Source: JAAEKA01 sp049299095 (lineage in GTDB: Bacteria; Chloroflexota; Anaerolineae; JAAEKA01). Taken from it: a DNA stretch of 24,126 nt. Of the stretch, positions 15,303 through 21,972 are shown in pieces. Every line of letters begins with the position of its first letter. The first letter of the stretch is position 1. The notes below the pieces were generated by a model, which was not told the origin of the DNA, ran no database searches, and was given only the letters and a program-made list of their open reading frames with translations. The stretch is taken from assembly GCA_049299095.1 (NCBI GenBank), contig JBAQWV010000160.1, positions 1 through 24,126 of the forward strand, in the 5' to 3' direction. Position numbers and translations under genes: made by a program.

Positions 15303-16472
15303 ATGACCTCACCTACCCCCATCGTTATGTTGCTTTCCAACGCCTTTCGGCCCGATCCGCGCGTGCTGAAAGAAGCAGGCACGCTCGCGCGCGACGGCTA
15401 CGCCCTCACCGTGATCGCCTGGGATCGCGAAGGCCGCTACCCCGCGGTGGAGCAAGTGGATGCGGGCAAGGGCGCGGCCTTCACTGTGCGCCGCGTGCAA
15501 ACGGTGCGCTCCAGCTATGGCGCGGGCCTGGCTCAGGCGCTACGTCTGCCGCGCTTCTGGCTGGCCGCCTGGCGACAGCTCAACCAACTGCGCCCCGCGG
15601 TGGTACATTGCCACGACTTTGACACGCTGCCGCCCGGCTGGCTGTGGGCCAAACTGCACCGCCGCGTGGTGATCTACGATGCGCACGAATACTACACCGA
15701 GCTGCAACGGCCGCGACTGGGCGGCAGCCGGATCGGCAAGCTGCTGCTGCGGCTGATCGGTGCGGCCGAACAAACGCTCAGCCGCACTTCGTCGGCCGTA
15801 GTGACGGTGGATGAACGGATTGCCCGGCGTTATCGCAACCACCGCGTGGTGGTCATCGGCCACTATCCCCCGCCCGATTTCGCCTCGCCGCCCGTCGCCG
15901 GCCACTCAGCTGCGACCACGCTGGTCTACGCCGGGCGCTTCTCCACCGACCGCGGCCTGCTGGTGATCGCCGCGGCGCTGCAACGGCTGGCCGAGCAAGG
16001 GCTGCATCCGCGCGTGCGGCTGCTGGGCGCATGGACTGATCCCGCGGAGCAACAAGCCTTTGCCGTGGCCACACGCGGCCTGGAGGGGCAGATCGAGCAC
16101 GCGGGCTGGGTTCCCTTTGAGCAAATCGCCGCGCAGTTGCAGCAGTGCGACATCGCCCTGGCCGTGTTACAACCCATCCCGCGCTATGTGGCTGCGCTAC
16201 CGGTGAAGCTGTTTGAGTACATGGCCTGCGGCCTGCCGGTGGTGATCAGCGATTTTCCGGCCAACCGCGAGGTCGTGGCCACGGCAGACTGCGGCCTGCT
16301 GGTAGACCCGGCCAATGTGGACGCGGTTAGTGAGGCTTTGGCCCGGCTGCTGGCCGATCCTGCGGAAGCGCATCGCCTGGGGGAGAATGGTCGCCGCGCC
16401 TTCGAGACCCGCTATAATTGGCAAGCTCTGGAGCCGCGACTGCTGAGTCTTTACGCGCAGATCAGTCGTTAG
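15303..16472 (+). CDS. Glycosyltransferase, GT4 family
   Basis: This 389-aa GT-B enzyme has an acceptor domain with MLLSNAFRPDPRVLKEAGTLARDGY, VVHCHDFDTLPPGWLWAK and VIYDAHEYYTEL. Its donor domain has LVYAGRFSTDRGLL, VRLLGAW and VKLFEYMACGLPVVISDFPANREVV with the GT4 Glu pair. The ATG at 15303 is preferred over an in-frame TTG at 15285 lying within tandem repeats; an ATG at 15327 is the alternative. There is no Shine-Dalgarno sequence. It is the last gene of the glycan locus and converges on the ABC transporter operon. Substrate is unknown. Confidence 0.9.
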   Translation: MTSPTPIVMLLSNAFRPDPRVLKEAGTLARDGYALTVIAWDREGRYPAVEQVDAGKGAAFTVRRVQTVRSSYGAGLAQALRLPRFWLAAWRQLNQLRPAVVHCHDFDTLPPGWLWAKLHRRVVIYDAHEYYTELQRPRLGGSRIGKLLLRLIGAAEQTLSRTSSAVVTVDERIARRYRNHRVVVIGHYPPPDFASPPVAGHSAATTLVYAGRFSTDRGLLVIAAALQRLAEQGLHPRVRLLGAWTDPAEQQAFAVATRGLEGQIEHAGWVPFEQIAAQLQQCDIALAVLQPIPRYVAALPVKLFEYMACGLPVVISDFPANREVVATADCGLLVDPANVDAVSEALARLLADPAEAHRLGENGRRAFETRYNWQALEPRLLSLYAQISR

Positions 16473-16492
16473 CTAGTAGTTGTGACCATTCC

Positions 16493-16569
16493 GCGCGCAG
16501 CGTGCAATCTGGAGACCGCGCAGCTATTGCGCTGCCTTGCTTTTGCCAGCGAGGTCTCACGCCGCGCGC
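16493..16569. terminator. Large GC-rich hairpin between convergent genes
   Basis: GCGCGCAGCGTG (16493-16504) pairs with CACGCCGCGCGC (16558-16569) with one mismatch. Just inside, GAGACC (16512-16517) pairs with GGTCTC (16553-16558), giving a nearly continuous stem with a bulge on the left. It lies in the 136-bp gap between the stop of the glycosyltransferase and the stop of the ABC permease. A two-way terminator or insulator is the simplest reading, although there is no T-tract. Confidence 0.5.
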
Positions 16570-16608
16570 AAGGCGGCCAGCGCGCTCAGTCACCCCTCGG
16601 ACAGGCAC

Positions 16609-17805
16609 TTACTCATAGCGAAACCGGCGCACGCCCACTGCGAAGAAAAGCAGCGCGGACAGCAGCAACACGCCTACCGCGGGCAACACAGCCCGCAACC
16701 CCTCCCCGCGCATGGTGAGGCCGGTCAGCGCCTCCATCGCCCAGGTCATAGGCAGCACATGCACCGCGCTGCGCACCGCGGGTGGAAACAGCTCCAGCGG
16801 CCACATGCAGCCGCTCAACAAGCCAAACGTCATGCCCAGCATGATGCTGAGGCCGCTGGCCTGATTTTCTGTCTTGACGAACGTGCCCAACATCGTGCCC
16901 AGCGCCACCGAAGAAAGGGCAAAGGCCAGCAGCACCGCTGCCAGCGCGGGCAGCGGCCCCCACGTCACCTTCATCACCAACGCCGCGAAGGTCACGATCA
17001 GCGCCATCTGCGCCGCCGAGCCGATATACTGGCCGGTGATTGTGCCCAGCAGGTACTCAGCCTTGCTGGTTGGGGTAGAGATCAGCCGCTTCAGCGTGCC
17101 CTGCGTGCGCTCATAGGCCATCAGCGCGGCCGTGCCCAGCAGGGGAATAATCACCCAGACCAACAACTGGCCCGCGGAGCTTTGCGCCGCGCCGTTGTAC
17201 TCGGTTTCCTCCTCCACCGGCGGCTTGGTCACAGCCAGGCGCGCAGGTGCGGCGGCCAGTTGCGCCTCAGCCGCGGCCAGGCTGTCGGCAAAATAGGCGC
17301 GGCGCGCGGCGTCATCGGCAAAGGGCTGCACCTGCCCGGCCAGGGCTACGCTGCTGTTGGCCGCGGCCAGCCCGCGGCTGATCTGCCCGGCGGCGGCCTG
17401 AATAGCCTGCTGCGCGGCCAGCGCATTGGTGCTGACGGGCAATAGGCGCAGGTCAAGCTGCACCGGCCGGCCAGCCAGCAAATCGGCTTCGAAGCCCGCG
17501 GGAATGGCCAGCAGCGCCGGGCCGTCGCCGTCGTCGAACGCCTTCTGCGCCGCGGCCGCGGCCAACGGCTCTACGCGCACGCTGTCCGAAGCGTTGAGCG
17601 TGTCCAGCAGCTTGCGGCTCAGCGCGCTGCTGTCCTCGTCCACCGCCAGCACGGTGATGCGATAATCACCGTTGTTGGGGCCGCTGGCAAAGCCTGACAC
17701 AGCCATGATGAAGAAAACCGGCAGGATGATGAAAAACAGCCACTCTGCGGGGCTGGCAAAGCGCACCCGCAGGTCTTTCCAGGCAATGGCTAAAATGCGT
17801 TGCAT
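16609..17805 (-). CDS. ABC-2 type transporter permease (second of a tandem pair)
   Basis: This 398-aa membrane protein starts MQRILAIAWKDLRVRFASP, a typical ABC-2 export permease start. It has a first membrane segment (EWLFFIILPVFFIMAVSGF, about 20-40), then a large extracytoplasmic region to about residue 205. A cluster of five membrane segments follows (LLVWVIIPLLGTAALMAY, ALAAVLLAFALSSVALGTML, SIMLGMTFGLLSGCM, VLPAVGVLLLSALLFFAVG). This is the NatB/YhiH-like layout. The ATG is 4 bp after the stop of the upstream permease with GAGG at good spacing. An earlier in-frame start inside that gene is rejected. The two permeases share the LAIxWKDLR opening and probably form a heterodimer with the ATPase at 19239. 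Confidence 0.92.
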   Translation of the reverse strand: MQRILAIAWKDLRVRFASPAEWLFFIILPVFFIMAVSGFASGPNNGDYRITVLAVDEDSSALSRKLLDTLNASDSVRVEPLAAAAAQKAFDDGDGPALLAIPAGFEADLLAGRPVQLDLRLLPVSTNALAAQQAIQAAAGQISRGLAAANSSVALAGQVQPFADDAARRAYFADSLAAAEAQLAAAPARLAVTKPPVEEETEYNGAAQSSAGQLLVWVIIPLLGTAALMAYERTQGTLKRLISTPTSKAEYLLGTITGQYIGSAAQMALIVTFAALVMKVTWGPLPALAAVLLAFALSSVALGTMLGTFVKTENQASGLSIMLGMTFGLLSGCMWPLELFPPAVRSAVHVLPMTWAMEALTGLTMRGEGLRAVLPAVGVLLLSALLFFAVGVRRFRYE

Positions 17806-17809
17806 GCGC

Positions 17810-19069
17810 TTACCTCTGTAAAAAGCCTTTGCGGCCAAACAGGACGATGGCCAGCGCCAGCAGCACGCCACCCATCACCAGCAGCGCGGCGATAGCCGGC
17901 AGTAAATCCGCCAGCCCGCCGCCGCGCGCCAGGGTGTTGAAGCCCTGCGTGGCCCAGGCGTTGGGGGTGATCTTGCCTACGGTCGCCAGGGGGCCTTCCA
18001 GCATCGTGCCAAAGAAACTGCCGCCCAGCACGCCGAACAGCAACATCATGGTCATGCCCAGATTAGACGCCTGCGTAGGGGTTTTGGCAACGGCAGCCAG
18101 CAGCAGGCCCCAACCGGAAGCGCCGGCCACCGCGGCCAACACCAGCGCCAGCACCGCGAGCGGGTCGCCCCAGTCCAGCCGAAAGAGCAGCGTGCTGGCG
18201 ATGATCAGGATCAGCATCTGCGCCGCGCCGATCATGTAGACGCCCGCGATCTTGCCGGCCAGGATCGAGCCGCGGGGCGTGGCGGTGCTGAGCATGCGGC
18301 CCAGCGTGCCGTTCTGCCGCTCCTGCAAAATGCTGCGGCTGCCCAAGCTGACGGTAAACATCAGGAACACCATCGCCATGCCCGGCGCCAGCAGCAGCAG
18401 CGGGTTGAAATCCAGCGTTTGGGTGGAGGCCACATCGCTGCGCCGCAGGCTGATCAGGGGTTCGGCAGCCTGCGCGGGTTGCGCCTCGCTGATGGCTTGC
18501 GCCAACTGCGGAATTTGTGCGGGGGTGACGATGCCCGCGGCGATGAGCTGCTCAATCGCCACTTGGCCACCCACGCGGCCGGCCTCTACCTGATCCAAAA
18601 AGCTCTGCACAATGCTTTGCACGATGCCGGAGCCGATGGGCCGGCCCGGATTGGCATTGATTTCGATGGCCGCGGCGGGCGCGGCCGCGGCCAGGGCGTC
18701 TGCTGCGCTGGCGGGGATGACGCTGGCGGTGAAGCCCGCGGGGATGATCACCGCGGCGGTGATTTCATCGGCGGCCACCGCGGCGCGGGCCGCAGCCGCG
18801 TTGTCGCTCACTGTGACGCTGAGCAGGTCAGCCAGCTCCGGCGAGGTAAACAGGGTTTGCAGCGCGTTGCCAAGCTGTGCGCCGTCCTGGTTGACCACCA
18901 GCACGGGCAGCTTGCTGATGCTGCTGCTTTGGCCGGAGGAAAACGCGCCAGTGATCAGGCCCATGCCGACGGTGAGGGCCAACGGCGCGGCCAGCATTAA
19001 AATCAGCGCGGCCTTGTCACGAAACATGAGCCGCAGGTCTTTCCAGCCGATAGCGAGGAGTTTAGTCAT
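17810..19069 (-). CDS. ABC-2 type transporter permease (first of a tandem pair)
   Basis: This 419-aa protein starts MTKLLAIGWKDLRLMFRDKAAL, with GGAG 6 bp upstream. The frame extends upstream to 19150, but that part translates the short tandem repeats and is rejected. The first membrane segment (LILMLAAPLALTVGMGLITGAF) is followed by an Ala-rich extracytoplasmic domain to about residue 210. Then come the ABC-2 core segments (LLLLAPGMAMVFLMFTVSLG, AGVYMIGAAQMLILIIAS, LAVLALVLAAVAGASGWGLLLAA, LGMTMMLLFGVLGGSFFGTML, LPAIAALLVMGGVLLALAIVLF). Family members export drugs, lipids or ions; the substrate here is unknown. It forms an operon with the downstream permease and the upstream ATPase. Confidence 0.92.
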   Translation of the reverse strand: MTKLLAIGWKDLRLMFRDKAALILMLAAPLALTVGMGLITGAFSSGQSSSISKLPVLVVNQDGAQLGNALQTLFTSPELADLLSVTVSDNAAAARAAVAADEITAAVIIPAGFTASVIPASAADALAAAAPAAAIEINANPGRPIGSGIVQSIVQSFLDQVEAGRVGGQVAIEQLIAAGIVTPAQIPQLAQAISEAQPAQAAEPLISLRRSDVASTQTLDFNPLLLLAPGMAMVFLMFTVSLGSRSILQERQNGTLGRMLSTATPRGSILAGKIAGVYMIGAAQMLILIIASTLLFRLDWGDPLAVLALVLAAVAGASGWGLLLAAVAKTPTQASNLGMTMMLLFGVLGGSFFGTMLEGPLATVGKITPNAWATQGFNTLARGGGLADLLPAIAALLVMGGVLLALAIVLFGRKGFLQR

Positions 19070-19092
19070 GGAAGCTCCGGAGGGGTGGCACG

Positions 19093-19238
19093 TTGCAAGT
19101 GGCAGGTAGACAAGTAGGCAGGGGGCGGGTAGACAAGTAGACACGGCCAAAGGCCGGACAAGTAGACAAGGTCAGAAAAGTTTCCTTGTGTACTTGTTTC
19201 CTTGTGTACTTGTGTACTTGTTTCCTTGTGTACTTTCC
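19093..19238. repeat. Period-8 short tandem repeat array with a polarity switch
   Basis: The right half is seven octamers in register: TCCTTGTG, TACTTGTT, TCCTTGTG, TACTTGTG, TACTTGTT, TCCTTGTG, TACTTTCC (19183-19238). The last octamer touches the stop codon of the ATPase gene (TTA at 19239-19241). The left half carries the opposite strand, with ACAAGTAG at 19110, 19133 and 19158 and degenerate octamers between. The polarity switches near 19171-19182, so the array as a whole is a degenerate inverted repeat. It occupies almost the entire 169-bp gap between ATPase and permease. Confidence 0.85.
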
Positions 19239-20183
19239 TTAGTCGCGCAACGCCCGGCCCGTGAGGTGCAGGAAGACGGCTTCGAGGTTGGGTTCCTGGA
19301 TGTCTACCGAGCGGATTTTGACGCCGAGGCGGTCGGCCAGGCTGAACACCGGCGGGATGGCCTCCTGCGCTTCCGGCACAATCACGGCGACTTCGTGGTC
19401 AACGGCGATCACTTGTTGCACCACGGGCAAAGCCTGCAAAGCCCCGCTCAGGGCCGCGGGATCCTGGTCTTCCGGCAAGTGCAGGCGCAGCGTGTCCATT
19501 TGGCCCACAAGTTGGGTCAACTCGCGCTGCGTGCCCAGCGCAATCAGCCGCCCATGATCTACAATGCCCACACGGTTAGACAGCTCCGCGGCCTCTTCCA
19601 TGTAATGCGTGGTGTAGAGCACGGTCATGCCCTGGCGGTTGAGTGCCTTGACGCTGTCGAGGATATTGCGCCGGCTTTGGGGATCAATGCCCACGGTTGG
19701 CTCATCCATGAAGAGCAGGCGCGGCTTGTGCAGCAGGCCCACGGCGATGTTGATGCGCCGCTTCATGCCGCCGGAGTAGGTTTTGACGCGCTGGCGGGCC
19801 TTGTCGGTCAGCCCTACCTGCTCCAGCACCTCTTGCACGCGCTGCTTGAGCGCCGCGCCGCCCATGCCGTACAGGCGTCCCCAGAAAAGCAGGTTCTCCT
19901 GGGCGCTCAGGTCTTCGTACAGGGCAATGTCCTGCGGCACAATGCCGATGATGCGCTTCACCGCCATCGGATCGTGCGTCACCGAGTGGCCGCCGACGAA
20001 CGCATCTCCCGCGGAAGGAGCCAGCAGGCAGGCCAGCATGGAAATGGTGGTGGTTTTGCCCGCGCCGTTGGGGCCGAGCAGGCTGAACACTTCGCCTTCG
20101 TTGATGGTAAAGCTGATGTCGTTGACGGCAGTGAAGTCGCCAAAACGCTTGACCAGGTGTTGCGTTTCGAGAATAGGGGGCAT
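19239..20183 (-). CDS. ABC transporter ATP-binding protein
   Basis: This 314-aa ATPase powers the exporter encoded by the two permeases downstream. Motifs are complete: Walker A GPNGAGKTT (37-45), Q-loop Q84, signature YSGGMKRR (136-143), Walker B LLFMDEPTVGID (156-167) and H-loop H193 in YTTHYMEEA. The C-terminal 100 residues form the accessory domain common to ABC-2 export ATPases (DrrA/NatA-like), ending HLTGRALRD. GAGG lies 6 bp before the ATG at 20183. It is the first gene of a minus-strand operon, separated from the first permease by a tandem-repeat array. No substrate is indicated. Confidence 0.95.
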   Translation of the reverse strand: MPPILETQHLVKRFGDFTAVNDISFTINEGEVFSLLGPNGAGKTTTISMLACLLAPSAGDAFVGGHSVTHDPMAVKRIIGIVPQDIALYEDLSAQENLLFWGRLYGMGGAALKQRVQEVLEQVGLTDKARQRVKTYSGGMKRRINIAVGLLHKPRLLFMDEPTVGIDPQSRRNILDSVKALNRQGMTVLYTTHYMEEAAELSNRVGIVDHGRLIALGTQRELTQLVGQMDTLRLHLPEDQDPAALSGALQALPVVQQVIAVDHEVAVIVPEAQEAIPPVFSLADRLGVKIRSVDIQEPNLEAVFLHLTGRALRD

Positions 20184-20201
20184 AGGAACCTCGGAGAGAG
20201 A

Positions 20202-20222
20202 TCGGTGAACGGTGATCGGTCG
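20202..20222. repeat. CGGTGA heptamer repeats upstream of the ABC ATPase gene
   Basis: Three heptamers in register read TCGGTGA, ACGGTGA and TCGGTCG. The 10-mer GGTGAACGGT at 20204-20213 recurs inverted at 20482-20491 in the leader of the divergent aminotransferase gene. It may be a shared operator or a member of the dispersed short-repeat family. Confidence 0.5.
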
Positions 20223-20293
20223 CTCTTAAAAACTTCATCCTATCTTACCCTATACCGACGGTAAGCGAAAGTGCCGGAGGTCATATGACTTGT

Positions 20294-20326
20294 AATGCGT
20301 GCTGGGGGCCACGCTGCGCATTTTTT
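20294..20326 (+). terminator. Terminator-like hairpin with T-run in the divergent region
   Basis: AATGCG (20294-20299) pairs with CGCATT (20317-20322), with an alternative inner stem GCGTG/CACGC (20297-20301 and 20310-20314). A run of T (20321-20326) follows. No plus-strand gene precedes it, since the neighbour is on the minus strand. It may block stray or antisense transcription before the promoter at 20344. Confidence 0.4.
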
Positions 20327-20343
20327 CTCATGCACGCCACAAG

Positions 20344-20372
20344 TTGACAGGAAACGCCGCGACCCGTACAAT
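20344..20372 (+). promoter_or_regulatory. Consensus promoter TTGACA-17-TACAAT of the aminotransferase leader
   Basis: A perfect -35 TTGACA (20344-20349) is followed after 17 bp by TACAAT (20367-20372), which differs from consensus at one position. Transcription should start near 20379, about 147 nt before the aminotransferase ATG. The leader contains an early terminator, so output may be regulated by attenuation. Confidence 0.8.
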
Positions 20373-20378
20373 GCCTTC

Positions 20379-20432
20379 GTCTGGACAATGAGGTCGTGAC
20401 GCATATACCGGCTTGTCCAGAGCCGGTTTTTT
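20379..20432 (+). ncRNA. Candidate short leader RNA / attenuator
   Basis: A transcript from the strong promoter would run only about 54 nt before meeting an intrinsic terminator. Near its 5' end, CTGGACAA (20381-20388) is the exact complement of TTGTCCAG (20413-20420), which is the loop (plus one stem base) of the terminator hairpin. The RNA can therefore form the terminator hairpin, a long-range stem, or a loop-strand pseudoknot of both. Such compact designs are seen in small riboswitches, but I do not recognise the class. It could also be a stand-alone small RNA. Confidence 0.5.
20407..20432 (+). terminator. Intrinsic terminator in the aminotransferase leader
   Basis: ACCGGCT (20407-20413) and AGCCGGT (20421-20427) form a perfect 7-bp GC-rich stem with a 7-nt loop TGTCCAG, followed by a T-run (20427-20432). 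It lies downstream of a consensus promoter and about 93 nt before the aminotransferase start, so it would stop most transcripts unless overridden. Confidence 0.8.
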
Positions 20433-20469
20433 ATTGCTGCTTGCAAGCTAACCGATGACCTGGTGCAGA

Positions 20470-20491
20470 GGTGAACCGTCTACCGTTCACC
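20470..20491 (+). repeat. Inverted repeat in the aminotransferase 5' leader
   Basis: GGTGAAC (20470-20476) and GTTCACC (20485-20491) form a perfect 7-bp dyad with an 8-nt centre, about 35 bp before the ATG. A perfect palindrome GCTTGCAAGC (20439-20448) lies between it and the terminator. Either could be an operator or part of leader RNA folding. Confidence 0.55.
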
Positions 20492-20525
20492 CGACTGAAT
20501 ACCGCCTCCAAGGAACAGCAACCCT

Positions 20526-21833
20526 ATGTCCTTCACTGGCCAAGAGCCTCATGTGTTACATACCTGGCAGTTCAAACAAACGGACTGGAACGCACCTGAT
20601 ATTGTCGGCGGTGAGGGCGCGTGGTTCTGGGACGCCGCCGGCCACCGTTATCTTGACCTGAGCGCACAGGCGCAGTGCAATAACCTCGGCCACCAGCATC
20701 CCGATGTGGTGGCGGCGATTCAAGGTCAGGCTGCCGAGCTATGCTTTATCCACAATGCCTGGGGATCGCCCCCGCGCGAGGAACTGGCTCGCTTGGTGAT
20801 TGAAAAAAGCCAGCTGGTCGGCGGCAAGGTCTATTTCACCATGGACGGAGCCGAGGCCACTGAACACGCCATCAAGATCGCGCGCTGGATCACTGGCCGC
20901 CGTAAGATTATCGGGCGTTATCGCTCGTATCACGGGGCCACCAGCAACGCCATTGCCCTCAGCGGCGACAACCGCAACTGGACCACCGCGCCGGTGGCCG
21001 ATATGGTGCATGTGCTGCCGCCCTGTTGCTATCGCTGCCCCTTCGGCCAAACCTACCCGGCGTGCAATCTGCGCTGTGCGCAGCATATCGCCGAGGTAAT
21101 TGAATGGGAAGGCCCTGACACAGTGGCCGCGGTGGTGATGGAACCGGTGGTGGGGACGAATGGTCTCTTTGCCGGGCCGGGCAACTACTGGCACGAAGTG
21201 CGCGAAATCTGCAACCGCTATGGCATTTTGCTGATTGCCGACGAGGTGATGACTGGCTTTGGCCGCACCGGTGAATGGTTCGGCTGGCAGCACTGGCCCA
21301 AGGCCCAGCCCGACCTGATGCTGATCGCCAAGGGGCTGACCGCGGCGCATCTGCCGCTGGGCGGTGTGGTACTGAATGAACGCTGCGCGGCCTTTTTCGA
21401 TGACCACTCACTGCCAACCGGCTTGACCTACTCCGGCCATACCCTGTGCTGCGCGGCGGGTGTGGCGGCCATCGGTGCGTATGAGCGCGAAGGACTGGTG
21501 CAGCGCAGCCACGACCTGGGCGTGTGGATGCATCACCGGCTGCGCACGCTGGCCGAACGCCATCCGAGCGTGGGCGATGTGCGCGATATTGGCCTTTTCG
21601 CCGCGCTGGAGCTGGTGACCGACCGCGCAACGCGGCAGCCGCTGGCTCCGTGGCCGCAAACGCCGCCTGCTTTGAAGAAAATTGCAGCAGAAGCCAAACG
21701 CCGCGGGCTGGTACTGGGCACACGCGGCAACCTGATCATCATCTCGCCGCCGCTCAACATCAAGCAAGACGATCTGGCCTGGGCGCTGGATGTACTGGAT
21801 GAGCTGCTGACGCTGGCGGACGAAGTTCAATAA
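20526..21833 (+). CDS. Class III (omega) aminotransferase, PLP-dependent
   Basis: This 435-aa fold-type I aminotransferase has its PLP Lys at K269 (LIAKGLTAAHLPLGG) and the pyridine-nitrogen Asp at D239 (IADEVMTGFGRTGEW). The segment MDGAEATEHAIKIAR marks the phosphate cup, and SYHGATSNAIALSGD and VMEPVVGTNG are also typical. The closest remembered relatives are taurine-pyruvate, beta-alanine-pyruvate and related omega-aminotransferases, including the Cys-rich PPCCYRCPFGQTYPACNLRC stretch common in this subgroup. It moves an amino group from an amine or omega-amino acid to a keto acid, leaving an aldehyde. An aldehyde dehydrogenase gene follows 139 bp downstream, which fits oxidation of that aldehyde. 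AAGGAA lies about 10 bp before the ATG. The substrate is not determined. Confidence 0.9.
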   Translation: MSFTGQEPHVLHTWQFKQTDWNAPDIVGGEGAWFWDAAGHRYLDLSAQAQCNNLGHQHPDVVAAIQGQAAELCFIHNAWGSPPREELARLVIEKSQLVGGKVYFTMDGAEATEHAIKIARWITGRRKIIGRYRSYHGATSNAIALSGDNRNWTTAPVADMVHVLPPCCYRCPFGQTYPACNLRCAQHIAEVIEWEGPDTVAAVVMEPVVGTNGLFAGPGNYWHEVREICNRYGILLIADEVMTGFGRTGEWFGWQHWPKAQPDLMLIAKGLTAAHLPLGGVVLNERCAAFFDDHSLPTGLTYSGHTLCCAAGVAAIGAYEREGLVQRSHDLGVWMHHRLRTLAERHPSVGDVRDIGLFAALELVTDRATRQPLAPWPQTPPALKKIAAEAKRRGLVLGTRGNLIIISPPLNIKQDDLAWALDVLDELLTLADEVQ

Positions 21834-21840
21834 GCAGCCA

Positions 21841-21961
21841 TTCAGTTTTCAGTATTCAGTATAATGTCAGGAGTAAAGAGTAAGAAGTGAGACGTTGCCC
21901 AACTTCGATCCTGTTTACTTATCACTTGTTTACTTGCCTACCAATTTACCATTCTCTACCG
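21841..21961 (+). repeat. Three consecutive short tandem repeat blocks before the aldehyde dehydrogenase gene
   Basis: Block 1 is TTCAGTT, TTCAGTA, TTCAGTA (21841-21861, period 7). Block 2 is AGGAGTA, AAGAGTA, AGAAGTG (21869-21889, period 7). Block 3 is TTTACTTA, TCACTTGT, TTACTTGC, CTACCAAT, TTACCATT, CTCTACCG (21914-21961, period 8), whose TTACTTG core matches the array at 19183-19238. Together they fill nearly the whole 139-bp gap and end at the GAGGAG ribosome site. Confidence 0.75.
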
Positions 21962-21972
21962 AGGAGTATTCC

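Noticed and set aside
19093..19238. CRISPR array
   Set aside because: The units are 8 bp and contiguous without unique spacers, and no cas gene is present.
19188..20264. A 358-aa plus-strand open frame
   Set aside because: It is antisense to the ABC ATPase, which carries every family motif, and its N-terminus is a translation of the octamer repeats.
20392..20432. Possible ZTP (pfl) riboswitch, because GGTCGTGAC occurs in the leader
   Set aside because: The rest of the consensus (the downstream pairing partner and the CCGCCTGGGC-like segment) is missing, and the space before the terminator is too short.
20240..20446. A 68-aa minus-strand open frame in the divergent region
   Set aside because: It overlaps the promoter, terminator and hairpins described, has no ribosome site and no family features.
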